DNA of 64,000 nucleotides, taken from assembly GCF_947492645.1 (NCBI RefSeq), contig NZ_CANLMZ010000001.1, positions 124,001-188,000 on the forward strand, written 5' to 3'. The translations under genes and the position numbers were made by a program. Position 1 is the first letter of the stretch. Every line of letters begins with the position of its first letter. The notes beneath the pieces were generated by a model that was not told the DNA's origin, made no database searches, and was given only the letters and a program-made list of their open reading frames with translations. Shown here one piece after another: positions 7,477 to 16,755 of the stretch. Origin of the DNA: an uncultured Pontibacter sp. (lineage in GTDB: Bacteria; Bacteroidota; Bacteroidia; Cytophagales; Hymenobacteraceae).

Positions 7477-8853
7477 ATGACATTAACCGCCACCACCACC
7501 TGGGACAAACTGATCTCTAAAAAGCGCTTCGAAACAGCAGATAACAAGTATACTTCTGATGAATCGGTGCGAGGCGAGTTTCAGCGCGACTACGACCGCA
7601 TAGTGTTTTCTTCTTCTTTTAGAAGACTGCAGAATAAGACACAGGTAATGCCTATGCCCGAAAGCGATTTTGTGCACACCCGCCTGACGCACAGCCTCGA
7701 GGCATCGGTGGTAGGACGTTCGTTGGGCCGTATTGTAGGCAAGAGCATATTAGAGCGTTACCCGGAACTAGCCCAGGAAAAAAACATTCAGGAAGCAGAT
7801 TTTGGCGATGTGGTAGCGGCAGCCTGCCTGGCACACGACATTGGCAACCCGCCTTTTGGGCACTCCGGCGAAGATGCTATTTCGTCGTACTTTCAGAGTG
7901 AGGCAGCAAAGCCATACCTGGCAAACTTGACTGCCGCCCAAAAAGAGGATCTTTTCCGATACGAGGGCAACGCTGCCGGTTTTAGGGTGCTAACTTATAC
8001 TTACCCCACGCATTGCAACATGACAGGCGGCCTTAGCTTAACCTATACCACGCTGGCTACCTTTACAAAATACCCCAAAGAGTCTTTGCCTGTAATTAAG
8101 GGCACCAAAAACACCAGCGAGAAAAAGTATGGTTTCTTTCAGACGGAGAAGGAGTGGTTTAACAACATTGCCAAAGAGCTGGGGTTACTTAAAAAGGGGC
8201 AAGATGGCGAAGTGTTTTACCACCGCCACCCGCTGGCTTTTTTAGTTGAAGCCGCCGACGATATCTGCTACCGTATCATTGACTTTGAAGATGGCCTGAA
8301 GCTAGGCTTGGTGCCGCAGGAGCAAGGCATGAATTTACTGCGCCAAATCCTGAACGATGACCCTAACCGTAAATCAACCCTAACCTTTTATGATTGGAAA
8401 GAGGAGATAGGTTATTTACGAGCCCGCATCATTGGCAAGCTGATTGATGAGACAACAGCCGTTTTCCTGCAGCACGAGCAGGAAATACTTGATGGCACTT
8501 ACGATAAGCCACTTATCAATGAGCTTGCCTGCAAACCTATTCTGGATAGTATAAAAGACCTGTCGATCAGGTTAATATACCAGAACCGCCCTGTACTGGA
8601 AATAGAGGCTGCCGGCTTTGAAGTGTTGGGGGGATTGCTCGATGCAGGAGTTAAAGCCGTGTTCGAAAAAGATTCGAAGCACCACCGCAAACTGGCTGCA
8701 CTTATACCACCACATTACCTGCTGTTACCCGATACCGCCACAGATTACGAGCGCATCATACATATTACTGATTTTGTAGCAAGCCTTACCGACCAGGCAG
8801 CTCTGGGGCTTTACCGCAAAATTAAAGGCATTGAGCTGCCTAAAATGTACTAG
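7477..8853 (+). CDS. dgt: Deoxyguanosinetriphosphate triphosphohydrolase (dGTPase)
   Basis: This 458-residue enzyme of the HD superfamily should hydrolyse dGTP (or other dNTPs) to the nucleoside and tripolyphosphate, controlling dNTP pools. The family start YDRIVFSSSFRRLQNKTQV lies at residues 39-57, the metal-binding residues H72 (LTHSLEAS) and H120-D121 (CLAHDIGNPPFGHSGEDA) are present, and DDICYRIIDFEDG follows. Length is normal. It follows the DUF3667 gene by 20 bp. No defect is visible. Confidence 0.95.
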   Translation: MTLTATTTWDKLISKKRFETADNKYTSDESVRGEFQRDYDRIVFSSSFRRLQNKTQVMPMPESDFVHTRLTHSLEASVVGRSLGRIVGKSILERYPELAQEKNIQEADFGDVVAAACLAHDIGNPPFGHSGEDAISSYFQSEAAKPYLANLTAAQKEDLFRYEGNAAGFRVLTYTYPTHCNMTGGLSLTYTTLATFTKYPKESLPVIKGTKNTSEKKYGFFQTEKEWFNNIAKELGLLKKGQDGEVFYHRHPLAFLVEAADDICYRIIDFEDGLKLGLVPQEQGMNLLRQILNDDPNRKSTLTFYDWKEEIGYLRARIIGKLIDETTAVFLQHEQEILDGTYDKPLINELACKPILDSIKDLSIRLIYQNRPVLEIEAAGFEVLGGLLDAGVKAVFEKDSKHHRKLAALIPPHYLLLPDTATDYERIIHITDFVASLTDQAALGLYRKIKGIELPKMY

Positions 8854-8862
8854 CCCAGGCGC

Positions 8863-8949
8863 ATGTTAAAAGAAGACGCAAAAAGAGCAGACCTGCTACT
8901 GCTGCTGCTCAACCTGCCTAAGGCTTATCTTTTATCTAAACTAGGCTAA
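8863..8949 (+). CDS. Possible 28-residue leader or small protein
   Basis: A short frame (MLKEDAKRADLLLLLLNLP and nine more residues) fills the gap between dgt and the glycosyltransferase and stops three bases before the next ATG. It would form a leucine-rich amphipathic helix. There is no independent evidence of expression; the tight spacing is the only argument. Confidence 0.2.
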   Translation: MLKEDAKRADLLLLLLNLPKAYLLSKLG

Positions 8950-8952
8950 AAC

Positions 8953-10182
8953 ATGGAGGAGCAGGCAAAATGTACAAAGTATAACAGTATTGGCAAACAC
9001 GCTGATGCTTTGCTGCTTTTACTTTTCTTTGCCTTTGCCGCTGCCATACTTTTCAGGGTGCAGATTGAGAGCACAGGCTACCTTAGCCCTGACTCAGTAG
9101 CTTATTTAGGACTAGCACAAAACCTGTTGGATGGGCATGGCTTTTATGTTCTAAATACTGAAACAAACAGCAGACAGTATTTCTCTACCTGGCCTGTTGG
9201 CTATCCTGTACTGATTTTTATACTATCTAAAACCAGCGGGCTGTCTGTTTTCTGGGCTTCTAAAGCGCTCAACTTACTTTTTCTGGGAAGCGGCTTTTTG
9301 CTGCTGCGTAAACTATGCCGCGCTTATGCGTTTATACTTGCTTCGGTATTTGGCGCTTATACGTTTATAGAGGTTTATAGCTTTACCTGGTCCGAAGCTC
9401 CATTTTTAATTGGTGTTTTGCTTTTAGCGTACCTGACCAATAAATCATTGCAAAAACCAGAAGCATACTTTTATGCGGGGTATATTTTTCTCCTTTGCTT
9501 GCTGCTTTTTCTAGTGCGTTATGTGGGGGCTTTCTCGTTTGGTGTGCCGGGGCTGCTGTGCTTATACTTTTTATACAAGCGGCACAGCAAAACAGGTATA
9601 CTTTACGGAGTAGTTACCTTGCTTCTAACTATACTTGCTGGCTTATACTTATACAACAACTACAGGCTTAGCGGCTATACCACAGGCTTCGACAGGTTAG
9701 CGGCTCCCACAGAAAGTATAAGCGACTTTTTACAAATGCTGGCACAGGGCCTTAGCAACGAGTTCTTTATCATCCGGAAATACAGAAGCGCCAGCCAACC
9801 AGACTATCTGTTTTACGCAACTGCCCTGTTACAAATAGCTGTACTCGTTTATCTTTATGCCAGTATAAAGCCTACAGGCAGCTTTACCGGCAAGCTAGGT
9901 AAAAACAGCTTCGCACTTTGCTGCTTTGCCATTGCCGGCCTGTATTTTGTTGCCATACTTATACTTCGCCAACTATCTCACTTTGATGATCTGGATTACA
10001 GACTGCTATCACCGGTTATCTTCTTAGTGCTGATAGGCTTAGTTTATACTTTGGTTACCCTATCAGATGATATGCAAGGTGCTAAATGCGCGAAGTATGT
10101 GGTACTCTGTTTCTTTGTTTTATCGCTGCTACTCAACTTACCAAAGGAGTTCCTTTTAGCTCAGTTAAAGCACCTCATCTAA
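8953..10182 (+). CDS. GT-C fold membrane glycosyltransferase (GT39/ArnT-like)
   Basis: This 409-residue, very hydrophobic protein has about ten membrane helices. After the first helix it shows the GT-C signature SPDSVAYLGLAQNLLDGHGF (residues about 46-65), in which the Asp is the expected catalytic base; a GYPVLIF helix start follows. Such enzymes move a sugar from a polyprenyl-phosphate donor to a lipid or protein on the periplasmic side. The acceptor cannot be told. It is shorter than typical ArnT/PMT proteins and lacks a large soluble C-terminal domain. Three bases separate it from a possible 28-residue frame. Confidence 0.75.
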   Translation: MEEQAKCTKYNSIGKHADALLLLLFFAFAAAILFRVQIESTGYLSPDSVAYLGLAQNLLDGHGFYVLNTETNSRQYFSTWPVGYPVLIFILSKTSGLSVFWASKALNLLFLGSGFLLLRKLCRAYAFILASVFGAYTFIEVYSFTWSEAPFLIGVLLLAYLTNKSLQKPEAYFYAGYIFLLCLLLFLVRYVGAFSFGVPGLLCLYFLYKRHSKTGILYGVVTLLLTILAGLYLYNNYRLSGYTTGFDRLAAPTESISDFLQMLAQGLSNEFFIIRKYRSASQPDYLFYATALLQIAVLVYLYASIKPTGSFTGKLGKNSFALCCFAIAGLYFVAILILRQLSHFDDLDYRLLSPVIFLVLIGLVYTLVTLSDDMQGAKCAKYVVLCFFVLSLLLNLPKEFLLAQLKHLI

Positions 10183-10420
10183 ATCCCCAGCAAATCTGAT
10201 CTATAGCCTGCACCAACATCTTTACATGCTGTGTTAGACCAACTTCATTCGTCTACAAAATCAGCGGGTTCATCTACATCAGCATCATTTTGGCAGAATC
10301 GGAACTGCTTATATAAATAATAATTCGCATCTTAGGCTCTAATGGTCTGATTTAAAAAACAACACAAGTTGATTTATTCCATTATTTAGTTTTTAGTATT
10401 CTCTTTAATAAACAAACACA
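10183..10420. other. Intergenic region without recognised gene
   Basis: 238 bp of AT-rich DNA upstream of the M16 pair. No tRNA-like fold and no exact TAnnTTTG box is visible. The promoter of the M16 operon probably lies in the AT-rich last 80 bp. Confidence 0.5.
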
Positions 10421-11758
10421 ATGAAACGCAAACTATTATTATGCCTTTTATGGTGTGCCTCCGGCTTTACGGCGATGGCGCAAAGCAAAGGCACCAAGAT
10501 CGAGTTTACGGAGTATACCCTTCCGAATGGCCTGCACGTAATCCTGCACCAGGACAAGTCTACACCAAACGTAGCGGTATCGGTGCTATACCATGTGGGC
10601 TCTAAAAACGAGGTAGAAGGCCGCTCTGGTTTTGCTCACTTTTTTGAGCACCTGATGTTTGAGGGCACCGAAAATATTGAGCGTGGCCAGTACAGCTCGC
10701 TTGTACAGAAAGCCGGTGGTGCGCTTAATGCCAATACCTCTTTTGACCGCACTTATTATTACGAACTGTTGCCATCTAACCAGGTAGAGCTTGGCTTATG
10801 GCTGGAGGCTGAACGTATGAAACACGCTAAAGTGGACGAAGTTGGAGTAGAAACACAGCGCAAGGTAGTACAGGAAGAGAAGCGTGAGCGCATCGATAAC
10901 CAACCTTACGGCTCCATGGGCGAAAACGTGTTTTCCCTGGCTTATACTAAGCACCCATACAAATACATGCCAATCGGCTCTTTTGAGGACCTGAATGCAG
11001 CCAGCATCGAGGAGTTCCGCGATTTCTACAAAACCTTTTACGTGCCTAACAACGCAACACTTTCTATAGCCGGCGATATTGACATCGAGGCTACGAAGAA
11101 AATGATTGAAAAGTATTTTGCTGCCATACCTAAAGGCACAAGAGAGATACCTCGCCCTAACATTACGGAACCTAAGCAAACTGAAGAGCGCCGCAAAACG
11201 GTTTATGATAACATCCAGCTACCGGCTGTTATTCAGGCTTATCACATTCCGGCACAAGGCACCGATGATTACTATGCACTTTCTCTGTTAACTACCTTAC
11301 TTTCTGGTGGCGAGAGTGCACGTTTACCAAAAGCCCTTGTAGACAAGCAGCAGAAAGCTGTGGCCGCTGCCTCTATTCCATTCCCGACAGAAGATCCGGG
11401 CCTGTTCCTGACTTTTGCCATTGCCAACATGGGCGTAGAGGTTGATGACCTTGAAACAGCCATGAACGCCGAGATTGAACGCGTGAAAACAGAAGACCTG
11501 TCGGAGCGTGAATTCCAGAAGCTTCGCAACCAGGTAGAGAGCCAGTTTGTGCAGCAGAACAGTACTGTTGCCGGCCGTGCCGAAAGCCTTGCAAACTATG
11601 CCGTATACTTTGGCGATGCAAACCTGATCAATACAGAGTTGCAGCGTTACATGAAAGTAACCAAAGACGACATCAAGCGTGTGGCAAACGAGTACCTGAC
11701 AAAGAACAACCGCGTAGTATTGCACTACCTGCCAAAGTCAGCCCAGCCGAAACAGTAG
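10421..11758 (+). CDS. M16 family zinc peptidase, catalytic subunit
   Basis: This 445-residue protein carries a signal peptide (cleavage near residue 20, AMA-QSKG), so it works in the periplasm. The inverted zinc motif HFFEH is at residues 73-77, and the third ligand is expected in VVQEEKRERIDNQP, about 75 residues later. The second, non-catalytic half-domain follows from about residue 190. It is a single pitrilysin-like unit of the size of processing-peptidase beta subunits. The next gene encodes an M16 protein lacking the zinc motif, so the two most likely form an alpha-beta pair, as is common in Bacteroidota. Substrates are unknown; peptide degradation after secretion is the usual idea. 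Confidence 0.93.
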   Translation: MKRKLLLCLLWCASGFTAMAQSKGTKIEFTEYTLPNGLHVILHQDKSTPNVAVSVLYHVGSKNEVEGRSGFAHFFEHLMFEGTENIERGQYSSLVQKAGGALNANTSFDRTYYYELLPSNQVELGLWLEAERMKHAKVDEVGVETQRKVVQEEKRERIDNQPYGSMGENVFSLAYTKHPYKYMPIGSFEDLNAASIEEFRDFYKTFYVPNNATLSIAGDIDIEATKKMIEKYFAAIPKGTREIPRPNITEPKQTEERRKTVYDNIQLPAVIQAYHIPAQGTDDYYALSLLTTLLSGGESARLPKALVDKQQKAVAAASIPFPTEDPGLFLTFAIANMGVEVDDLETAMNAEIERVKTEDLSEREFQKLRNQVESQFVQQNSTVAGRAESLANYAVYFGDANLINTELQRYMKVTKDDIKRVANEYLTKNNRVVLHYLPKSAQPKQ

Positions 11759-11783
11759 TTTTTTTTAGATAAAGGACGATTCA

Positions 11784-11843
11784 GACAAAAGACTTTATGA
11801 CAAAAGACAAAGGATTTGATATGCTTTTGTAACGTCTTTTGTC
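11784..11843. repeat. GACAAAAGAC decamer repeats between the M16 genes
   Basis: GACAAAAGAC occurs twice in direct orientation (11784-11793, 11799-11808) and once inverted (11834-11843), able to form alternative hairpins in the 129-bp spacer between the two peptidase genes. It may be a weak attenuator or remnant of an extragenic repeat. Confidence 0.5.
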
Positions 11844-11887
11844 CTTTGTCGAGTAGTTTTTTGTCAAGTCATAATTTACGAGACATC

Positions 11888-13969
11888 ATGATAAAGAAAT
11901 ATTTTAGTACCGCATTTCTGGCGCTGGCGCTGGTATATGTAGCCCCTGCTCAGACAAAACAAACTCCCCCACCGCCAGGCCCTGCTCCTAAAATTGAGTT
12001 GGGCAAGTACGAGCATTTCACGCTTAAGAACGGCCTGAAAGTATACGTGGTGGAAAACCACAAGCAACCAGTTGTGTCTATGTCGTTGGTCTTGGACAGA
12101 GACCCGATTCTGGAAGGAGACAAAGCAGGCTACGTACAGGCCGCAGGCCAGATGATGCGTACCGGTACCACTAACCGCACCAAAGACCAGCTGGACGAGC
12201 AAGTGGATTTTATCGGAGCTACACTTAGCTTCTCATCCACAGGCTTTAATGCATCGTCGCTTAAAAAGCACCTGCCAACTTTACTGGATCTTACTGCTGA
12301 TGCCCTGCTAAACCCTAAGTTTACACAGGAAGAATTGGACAAGATCAAAAAGCAGATGAAGGCCAACCTGGCACAGTCTAAAGACAATCCGGATGCCATT
12401 GCCAGCCGCACGCGCAACCTGGTACTGTATGGCAAAGATCACCCATACGGCGAGATAATGACTGACCAGACGGTTGATAACTTCACGCTGCAGGACATCC
12501 AGAACTACTACAACACTTATTATAAGCCGAACATCGGATACTTGGCAGTTGTAGGTGATGTTACACCAAAGGAGATGAAAAAGCTCCTGAACAAATCGCT
12601 TAAAAGCTGGAAAAAAGGCGACGTAAAAGAAGTAAAGTATGACCTGCCAAAGCAGCCATCGCAAACGCAGGTGGTGATTGTAGACCGCCCAAGCGCGGTG
12701 CAGAGTGTACTTACGCTAACTAACCCGATCGACCTGAAGCCAGGTGCTGAGGATGCAGTTGCTGCCTCTTTGATGAACAACATATTAGGTGGTGGCATGG
12801 ATGCCCGCCTGTTTAAGAACCTGCGCGAAACCCACGGCTATACATATGGCGCTTACTCTGGTGTAACCAACGATGAGATACTGGGCCGCTTTACAGCCAA
12901 TGCCAGCGTTCGTAATGCCGTTACCGACAGCGCCGTTGTAGAGTTCATGAACGAGCTGAACAAGATGCGCAGCCAGCGTGTAAGCGATGATGAACTGCGT
13001 GATGCGAAAGCTTTTGTAATGGGCAGCTATGGCCGTGGCCTGGAGAACCCTGCAACTGTAGCCGTTTACGCTATCAACACAGCACGTTACGGTTTGCCTT
13101 CTGATTACTATGCCAACTACCTGAAGAAAGTAGAAGCAGTTACCGCAGAGGATATCCAGCGTGTGGCGCAGAAGTATATCCAGCCAGATAAAATGTATAT
13201 TCTGGCAGTAGGTAACGCCGGCGAAGTAGCTGATAAACTGCAAAAGTTTGACAAAGACGGTAAACTGGATTATTACAGCGCAACCGGAGAGGTAGTAGAC
13301 CGTGCAGCCATGGGTGTACCGGCCGGCCTTACCGCTGAAACTGTTCTTGACAATTACATCAAAGCCATCGGTGGCAAAGCTAACATCGAGAAGTTAAAAG
13401 ACGTGACTGTTACCAGCAACGCCAGCATACAGGGCATGCAGCTTACAATGGTGCAGCAGCAGAAAGGCAGCGATAAGTTTGCCATGCAGGTATCCATGAA
13501 CAACAGCCCGATGCAGCGCGTGATCATCAACGGCGACAAAGGCAAGATGGAGGCTCCGATGCAGGGCATTAACCAGGAAATACCAAAAGAGCAGCTGGCA
13601 ACACAAAAGCTAGAGGCTAACTTATTCCCTGTGTTGCAGTATGGCAAGCTAGGCATTACTACCAAGCTAACCGGTATGGAGAAAGTAGATGGCAAAGATG
13701 CCTATGCTGTAGAAGTTGCACAACCAAACGGACAGAAAGCAACGCATTATTTTGCTAAAGACAGCGGCCTTCGCCTGAAGGAAGTTAACAACCTACAGAG
13801 CCCGCAAGGCGTGATTACACAGACCAAGGTATACAGCGACTACAAAGAGGTGAATGGTGTAAAGTTCCCTTATGTAATTGAGACTACTGTTGGCCCGCAG
13901 GTGATCAAAGCTGAAGTGAAGAACATCGAAGTAAATAAGAACCTTAGCGACGATACGTTTAAGCTATAA
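11888..13969 (+). CDS. M16 family non-catalytic subunit fused to a LolA-like domain
   Basis: The ATG at 11888 is preferred over an upstream one because it gives a clean signal peptide (MIKKYFSTAFLALALVYVAPAQ), leaving 693 residues. Residues about 40-475 are an M16 unit, but at the place of HxxEH it reads GYVQAAGQMMRTGT, so zinc cannot be bound; it is an alpha-type partner. Residues about 480-693 add a beta-rich domain resembling the outer-membrane lipoprotein-sorting (LolA-like) fold (LDNYIKAIGGKANIEKLKDV; DGKDAYAVEVAQPNG; YVIETTVGPQVIKAEV). Its role in the complex is unknown; such folds bind acyl chains or hydrophobic peptides. Located in the periplasm, paired with the preceding gene. Confidence 0.9.
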   Translation: MIKKYFSTAFLALALVYVAPAQTKQTPPPPGPAPKIELGKYEHFTLKNGLKVYVVENHKQPVVSMSLVLDRDPILEGDKAGYVQAAGQMMRTGTTNRTKDQLDEQVDFIGATLSFSSTGFNASSLKKHLPTLLDLTADALLNPKFTQEELDKIKKQMKANLAQSKDNPDAIASRTRNLVLYGKDHPYGEIMTDQTVDNFTLQDIQNYYNTYYKPNIGYLAVVGDVTPKEMKKLLNKSLKSWKKGDVKEVKYDLPKQPSQTQVVIVDRPSAVQSVLTLTNPIDLKPGAEDAVAASLMNNILGGGMDARLFKNLRETHGYTYGAYSGVTNDEILGRFTANASVRNAVTDSAVVEFMNELNKMRSQRVSDDELRDAKAFVMGSYGRGLENPATVAVYAINTARYGLPSDYYANYLKKVEAVTAEDIQRVAQKYIQPDKMYILAVGNAGEVADKLQKFDKDGKLDYYSATGEVVDRAAMGVPAGLTAETVLDNYIKAIGGKANIEKLKDVTVTSNASIQGMQLTMVQQQKGSDKFAMQVSMNNSPMQRVIINGDKGKMEAPMQGINQEIPKEQLATQKLEANLFPVLQYGKLGITTKLTGMEKVDGKDAYAVEVAQPNGQKATHYFAKDSGLRLKEVNNLQSPQGVITQTKVYSDYKEVNGVKFPYVIETTVGPQVIKAEVKNIEVNKNLSDDTFKL

Positions 13970-14029
13970 GTATAAATTTATACTTTGAAAACAGAAGCGG
14001 CTAACCAATTGGTTAGCCGCTTCTGTTTT
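13968..14029 (+). terminator. Double palindrome: terminator of the M16 operon
   Basis: The stop codon runs into the 18-bp perfect palindrome AAGTATAAATTTATACTT (13968-13985). Two bases later comes a 42-bp perfect palindrome (13988-14029; core GCGGCTAACCAATTGGTTAG) ending in TTT, a very strong terminator hairpin with almost no loop. A further TATACTT follows at 14029-14035. The palindrome also ends in the opposite direction, suiting the convergent mscL. Confidence 0.8.
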
Positions 14030-14174
14030 ATACTTAGACTTCTGCAATTATACTTCCCACCATTGTTTTCTGTAAACTTGGTTAGCAGCGTGGCCTTGCA
14101 AGTATAATACACGCCTTTTCATTTACTGCTAGCTTTAGCATTAAAGAAGAGTCCTTTGCCATTTCGTACTGCTA

Positions 14175-14606
14175 TTACTGCCTGGCTGCTATCTGGCGTA
14201 GCGAATCGCGCATTTCGGTTAGCAGCACTTCCTCTTTTGTAGGGGCAGGCGGAACAGCAGGAGCTGCCGCTTTTTTGCGCATCATCTTGTTCATCGCCTT
14301 AACAATCAGGAAAATAATAAAAGCGAGGATCAGGAAGTTAAGCAGTACAGTAATAAAATTACCCCAGGCAAAAACAGCACCTAACTTACGGGCTTCTTCC
14401 AGGGCAAGGCCGGCTGGCACATCAGACGAAAGAGGCACATAAAGGTTTGAGAAATCCATGTCGCCAATCATTTTGCCTACAAGTGGCATAATAAGATCGT
14501 TTACCACAGAGTTAACAAGTCCGCTAAATGCAGCACCGATAATTATACCGATAGCCAGGTCCATAACATTGCCACGCATGGCAAACTCTTTAAATTCTTT
14601 TAGCAT
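14175..14606 (-). CDS. mscL: Large-conductance mechanosensitive channel MscL
   Basis: This 143-residue protein forms a pentameric inner-membrane channel that opens under membrane tension to release solutes on osmotic downshock. The N-terminal amphipathic helix and first pore helix are textbook ([20 protein letters not shown], then [21 protein letters not shown]); the second membrane helix is at about 80-102 ([21 protein letters not shown]), followed by a basic linker and a C-terminal bundle helix ([16 protein letters not shown]). Length is normal. It is transcribed alone and faces the M16 operon. Confidence 0.97.
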   Translation of the reverse strand: MLKEFKEFAMRGNVMDLAIGIIIGAAFSGLVNSVVNDLIMPLVGKMIGDMDFSNLYVPLSSDVPAGLALEEARKLGAVFAWGNFITVLLNFLILAFIIFLIVKAMNKMMRKKAAAPAVPPAPTKEEVLLTEMRDSLRQIAARQ

Positions 14607-14826
14607 ACACTTCGGGAGATTTATATAAGGTTTAAATTATAAGATTAACCTGGCATAACTTTCTGTTGCCTCCTTGCAATCTTAAATCCCTCCTTAGCCT
14701 ACCACACAAGCGCCTAGGACATACAGCAAACTAAATATAAGAATAAAAAGCTGTTTACAAGCACATTATAACAACATCCGTAGTTTGGCTTTTTTGCAAA
14801 TGTCTGAATTCTGATCTGTATCCCTT
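14607..14826. other. Intergenic region between DUF72 gene and mscL
   Basis: 220 bp, AT-rich, holding the unseen mscL promoter. I saw no exact -7/-33 pair, hairpin or reading frame of note. Confidence 0.4.
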
Positions 14827-15735
14827 TTAGAATAATTCCCCCTGCACCGGCTGCACAAACTTTTTAGGAGGCTTTAAATCAAAACCGCAAACTTTGTTCA
14901 GCTGCTGCACCAGGTATGCTTCCAGTTCCGGAGCCAGCGTGTTGTCAGGTTCGTGCACGAAGAAGTATAGCTGGCGCAAGCCATTGTCAAACCACTCTTT
15001 CAGGCGCTGCACCCATGCATCGATGCGGGTATAATCTGTTGGATGAAGGCCATTGCCCACAAAACGAACCATGGCAGCTGGCGTAGTCAGGCGCATGTGC
15101 AGCACGTCGCGGCGGCCAGCCACATCGGTTAGCACCGTACCTGCATTATACTTCTGCAGCACCTCAAAAAGCTCCAGGCTGGCCACGTTATCTACAAACC
15201 AATCAGGATGGCGCAACTCTACGGTAATGGGTATACTTTCCGGGATAAAAGCAAGGAAAGCCTCCAGGTCGGCCAGTTGGGTAGGGGCAAAGTATGGCGG
15301 CAACTGCAGAAAAGAACTACCCAGTTTATCCTCGAAACCGGCGATGGCCTCACAGAAAGCCGCTGTTACATCTTGCGTACTGCGCAGGGCAGCCTCGTGG
15401 CTTATGAGTTGCGGAAACTTGGGGCAGAACTTAAAGCCTTGCGGCACAGCGTTGCGCCAACGGTCTACGGTAGTGGGGCTGGGAATGTGGTAGTGCGTAC
15501 TGTTAAGCTCTATGGTGTTAAACTGTTTGCCGTACCAAAGCAAAGATTCCTTTTCGGGCATACGTGGCGGGTATATCTCGCCTACCCACGCTTTGTTTAC
15601 CCAAACCGGCAAACCAATGTATACCTGCGGCTTCACATAGTTACCTGATTGGCGCAGCAAAGGCAGCGTATCGGGGTGGTTTGGTGGCAGCGTAAAGTCA
15701 ACGCCGCTTATATCTTGCAGCTTTCCGAAATCCAT
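14827..15735 (-). CDS. DUF72 domain-containing protein
   Basis: This 302-residue protein belongs to the DUF72/YecE family, TIM-barrel proteins of unknown activity. Family features are clear: the barrel start VYIGLPVWVNKAWVGEIYP, the segment QFNTIELNSTHYHIPSPTTV at about 72-92, FKFCPKFPQLISHE, then LQLPPYFAP, and VELRHPDWF near 175. A short N-terminal extension of about 35 residues precedes the barrel. Transcribed alone; the neighbours give no clue about function. Confidence 0.92.
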   Translation of the reverse strand: MDFGKLQDISGVDFTLPPNHPDTLPLLRQSGNYVKPQVYIGLPVWVNKAWVGEIYPPRMPEKESLLWYGKQFNTIELNSTHYHIPSPTTVDRWRNAVPQGFKFCPKFPQLISHEAALRSTQDVTAAFCEAIAGFEDKLGSSFLQLPPYFAPTQLADLEAFLAFIPESIPITVELRHPDWFVDNVASLELFEVLQKYNAGTVLTDVAGRRDVLHMRLTTPAAMVRFVGNGLHPTDYTRIDAWVQRLKEWFDNGLRQLYFFVHEPDNTLAPELEAYLVQQLNKVCGFDLKPPKKFVQPVQGELF

Positions 15736-16085
15736 AGGTTTAAGCTTAGTTTCTAGCTATACGAAAATACAAAACCAGCAGGCAGTACAAACGAGGCTGC
15801 TCAGCCTGTGTTTTAGAAAAAGGCCAGAGGTTACCCGTTTTTGAGGCATAAACCTCTTGACTTGAAAAAAAATTTTGGCTATTTTTTATAGTATATTTTC
15901 TATACTTCCAACTCCCTAAAAACCAGCTTTAAAGTATATAAAAACGCTATTCTTCGCAAATCTGACCTATAGCAATTTTAGCACTCTTGCCTGTATCCCC
16001 CTACACATTATACACAATAAACGCGTAAAAGGCCTCGTTTGCAAAATATTCCGTAACTTTGCGGCTTCACCAACTATTATCGGAT
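15736..16085. other. Intergenic region upstream of the rlpA-like gene
   Basis: 350 bp between divergent genes. The middle is very AT-rich with a run of nine A and TATAGTATATTTTCTATACTT. The only clear element is TAACTTTG at 16054-16061, an exact -7 box 24 bp before the RlpA start; the nearest TTTG is only 12 bp upstream of it, too close for a proper -33 box. Confidence 0.45.
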
Positions 16086-16724
16086 ATGATAAATAATAGA
16101 AAGTGCTATCTATTGACCGTTTTAATTTTGTTATTTATTGGCGTAGGCCAACCTATTTTCGCACAAATCCAGGACATCCAAACCGGCGAGGCATCGTGGT
16201 ATGGAAGTAAGTACCACGGCAGAAAAACCAGCAGCGGCGAGCGTTACAACAAGAACGATATGACTGCAGCACACAACACACTACCGTTTGGCACTAAAGT
16301 TAAAGTAACCAACATCGAGAATAACGAGTCTGTTGTTCTTCGCATCAACGACAGGGGCCCTTATGTAGGCGACCGCATTATTGATGTATCAGAGGTAGCT
16401 GCTAAAAAGCTAGACCTTCACCGGCAGGGAGTCGGAACAGTTAAAGTAGAAATACTTGAACTGCCCGGCGATTACAACCCTCAGAATGCTGGCTTCTACA
16501 CCATACAAACAGGCGCTTATACAAGCGAAAAAAATGCCCAGATGCTTAGCCAAAAGCTAAAGGCCTTTGATAAAAACCTGACGGTAGAAATGATGGAAGA
16601 CAAATCAAGAGGCAGAAAAGTACTTCGCATCAGAGCAGGCCGTTTCGAAAACCGCAAAGAGGCTGAAGCTTTTAATGACCTTCTGAAAGAAGAAGGACTT
16701 TCCGGATTAGTGAAAGAGGCATAA
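16086..16724 (+). CDS. RlpA family septal-ring protein with SPOR domain
   Basis: The ATG at 16086 is chosen because a -7 box at 16054-16061 places the transcript start near 16068 and because it begins a signal peptide (MINNRKCYLLTVLILLFIG). Of 212 residues, about 35-125 are the double-psi beta barrel of RlpA (GEASWYGSKYHGRKTSSGER, VLRINDRGPYVGDRIIDVSE), with the Asp of NDRGP that is catalytic in lytic transglycosylase RlpAs. Residues about 140-210 are a SPOR domain (FYTIQTGAYTSEKNAQML), which binds denuded glycan strands at division sites. It should act on septal peptidoglycan in the periplasm. Transcribed alone, ended by a strong terminator. Confidence 0.92.
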   Translation: MINNRKCYLLTVLILLFIGVGQPIFAQIQDIQTGEASWYGSKYHGRKTSSGERYNKNDMTAAHNTLPFGTKVKVTNIENNESVVLRINDRGPYVGDRIIDVSEVAAKKLDLHRQGVGTVKVEILELPGDYNPQNAGFYTIQTGAYTSEKNAQMLSQKLKAFDKNLTVEMMEDKSRGRKVLRIRAGRFENRKEAEAFNDLLKEEGLSGLVKEA

Positions 16725-16755
16725 CCTCAGAACAAGTAGATAAAAGCATATTAAG

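Noticed and set aside
10183..10420. Search for tRNA or small RNA in the gap before the M16 genes
   Set aside because: No cloverleaf, CCA end or terminator hairpin could be seen.
11816..11887. Longer N-terminus of the second M16 protein starting at 11816
   Set aside because: The added 24 residues lie in the intergenic repeat and would bury the signal peptide that begins at 11888.
15053..15493. Two overlapping 146-codon plus-strand frames opposite the DUF72 gene
   Set aside because: Both shadow a well-recognised gene and overlap each other; no independent signals.
16038..16061. TTTG and TAACTTTG as a full promoter for rlpA
   Set aside because: The spacing is 12 nt instead of about 19, so only the -7 box is accepted.
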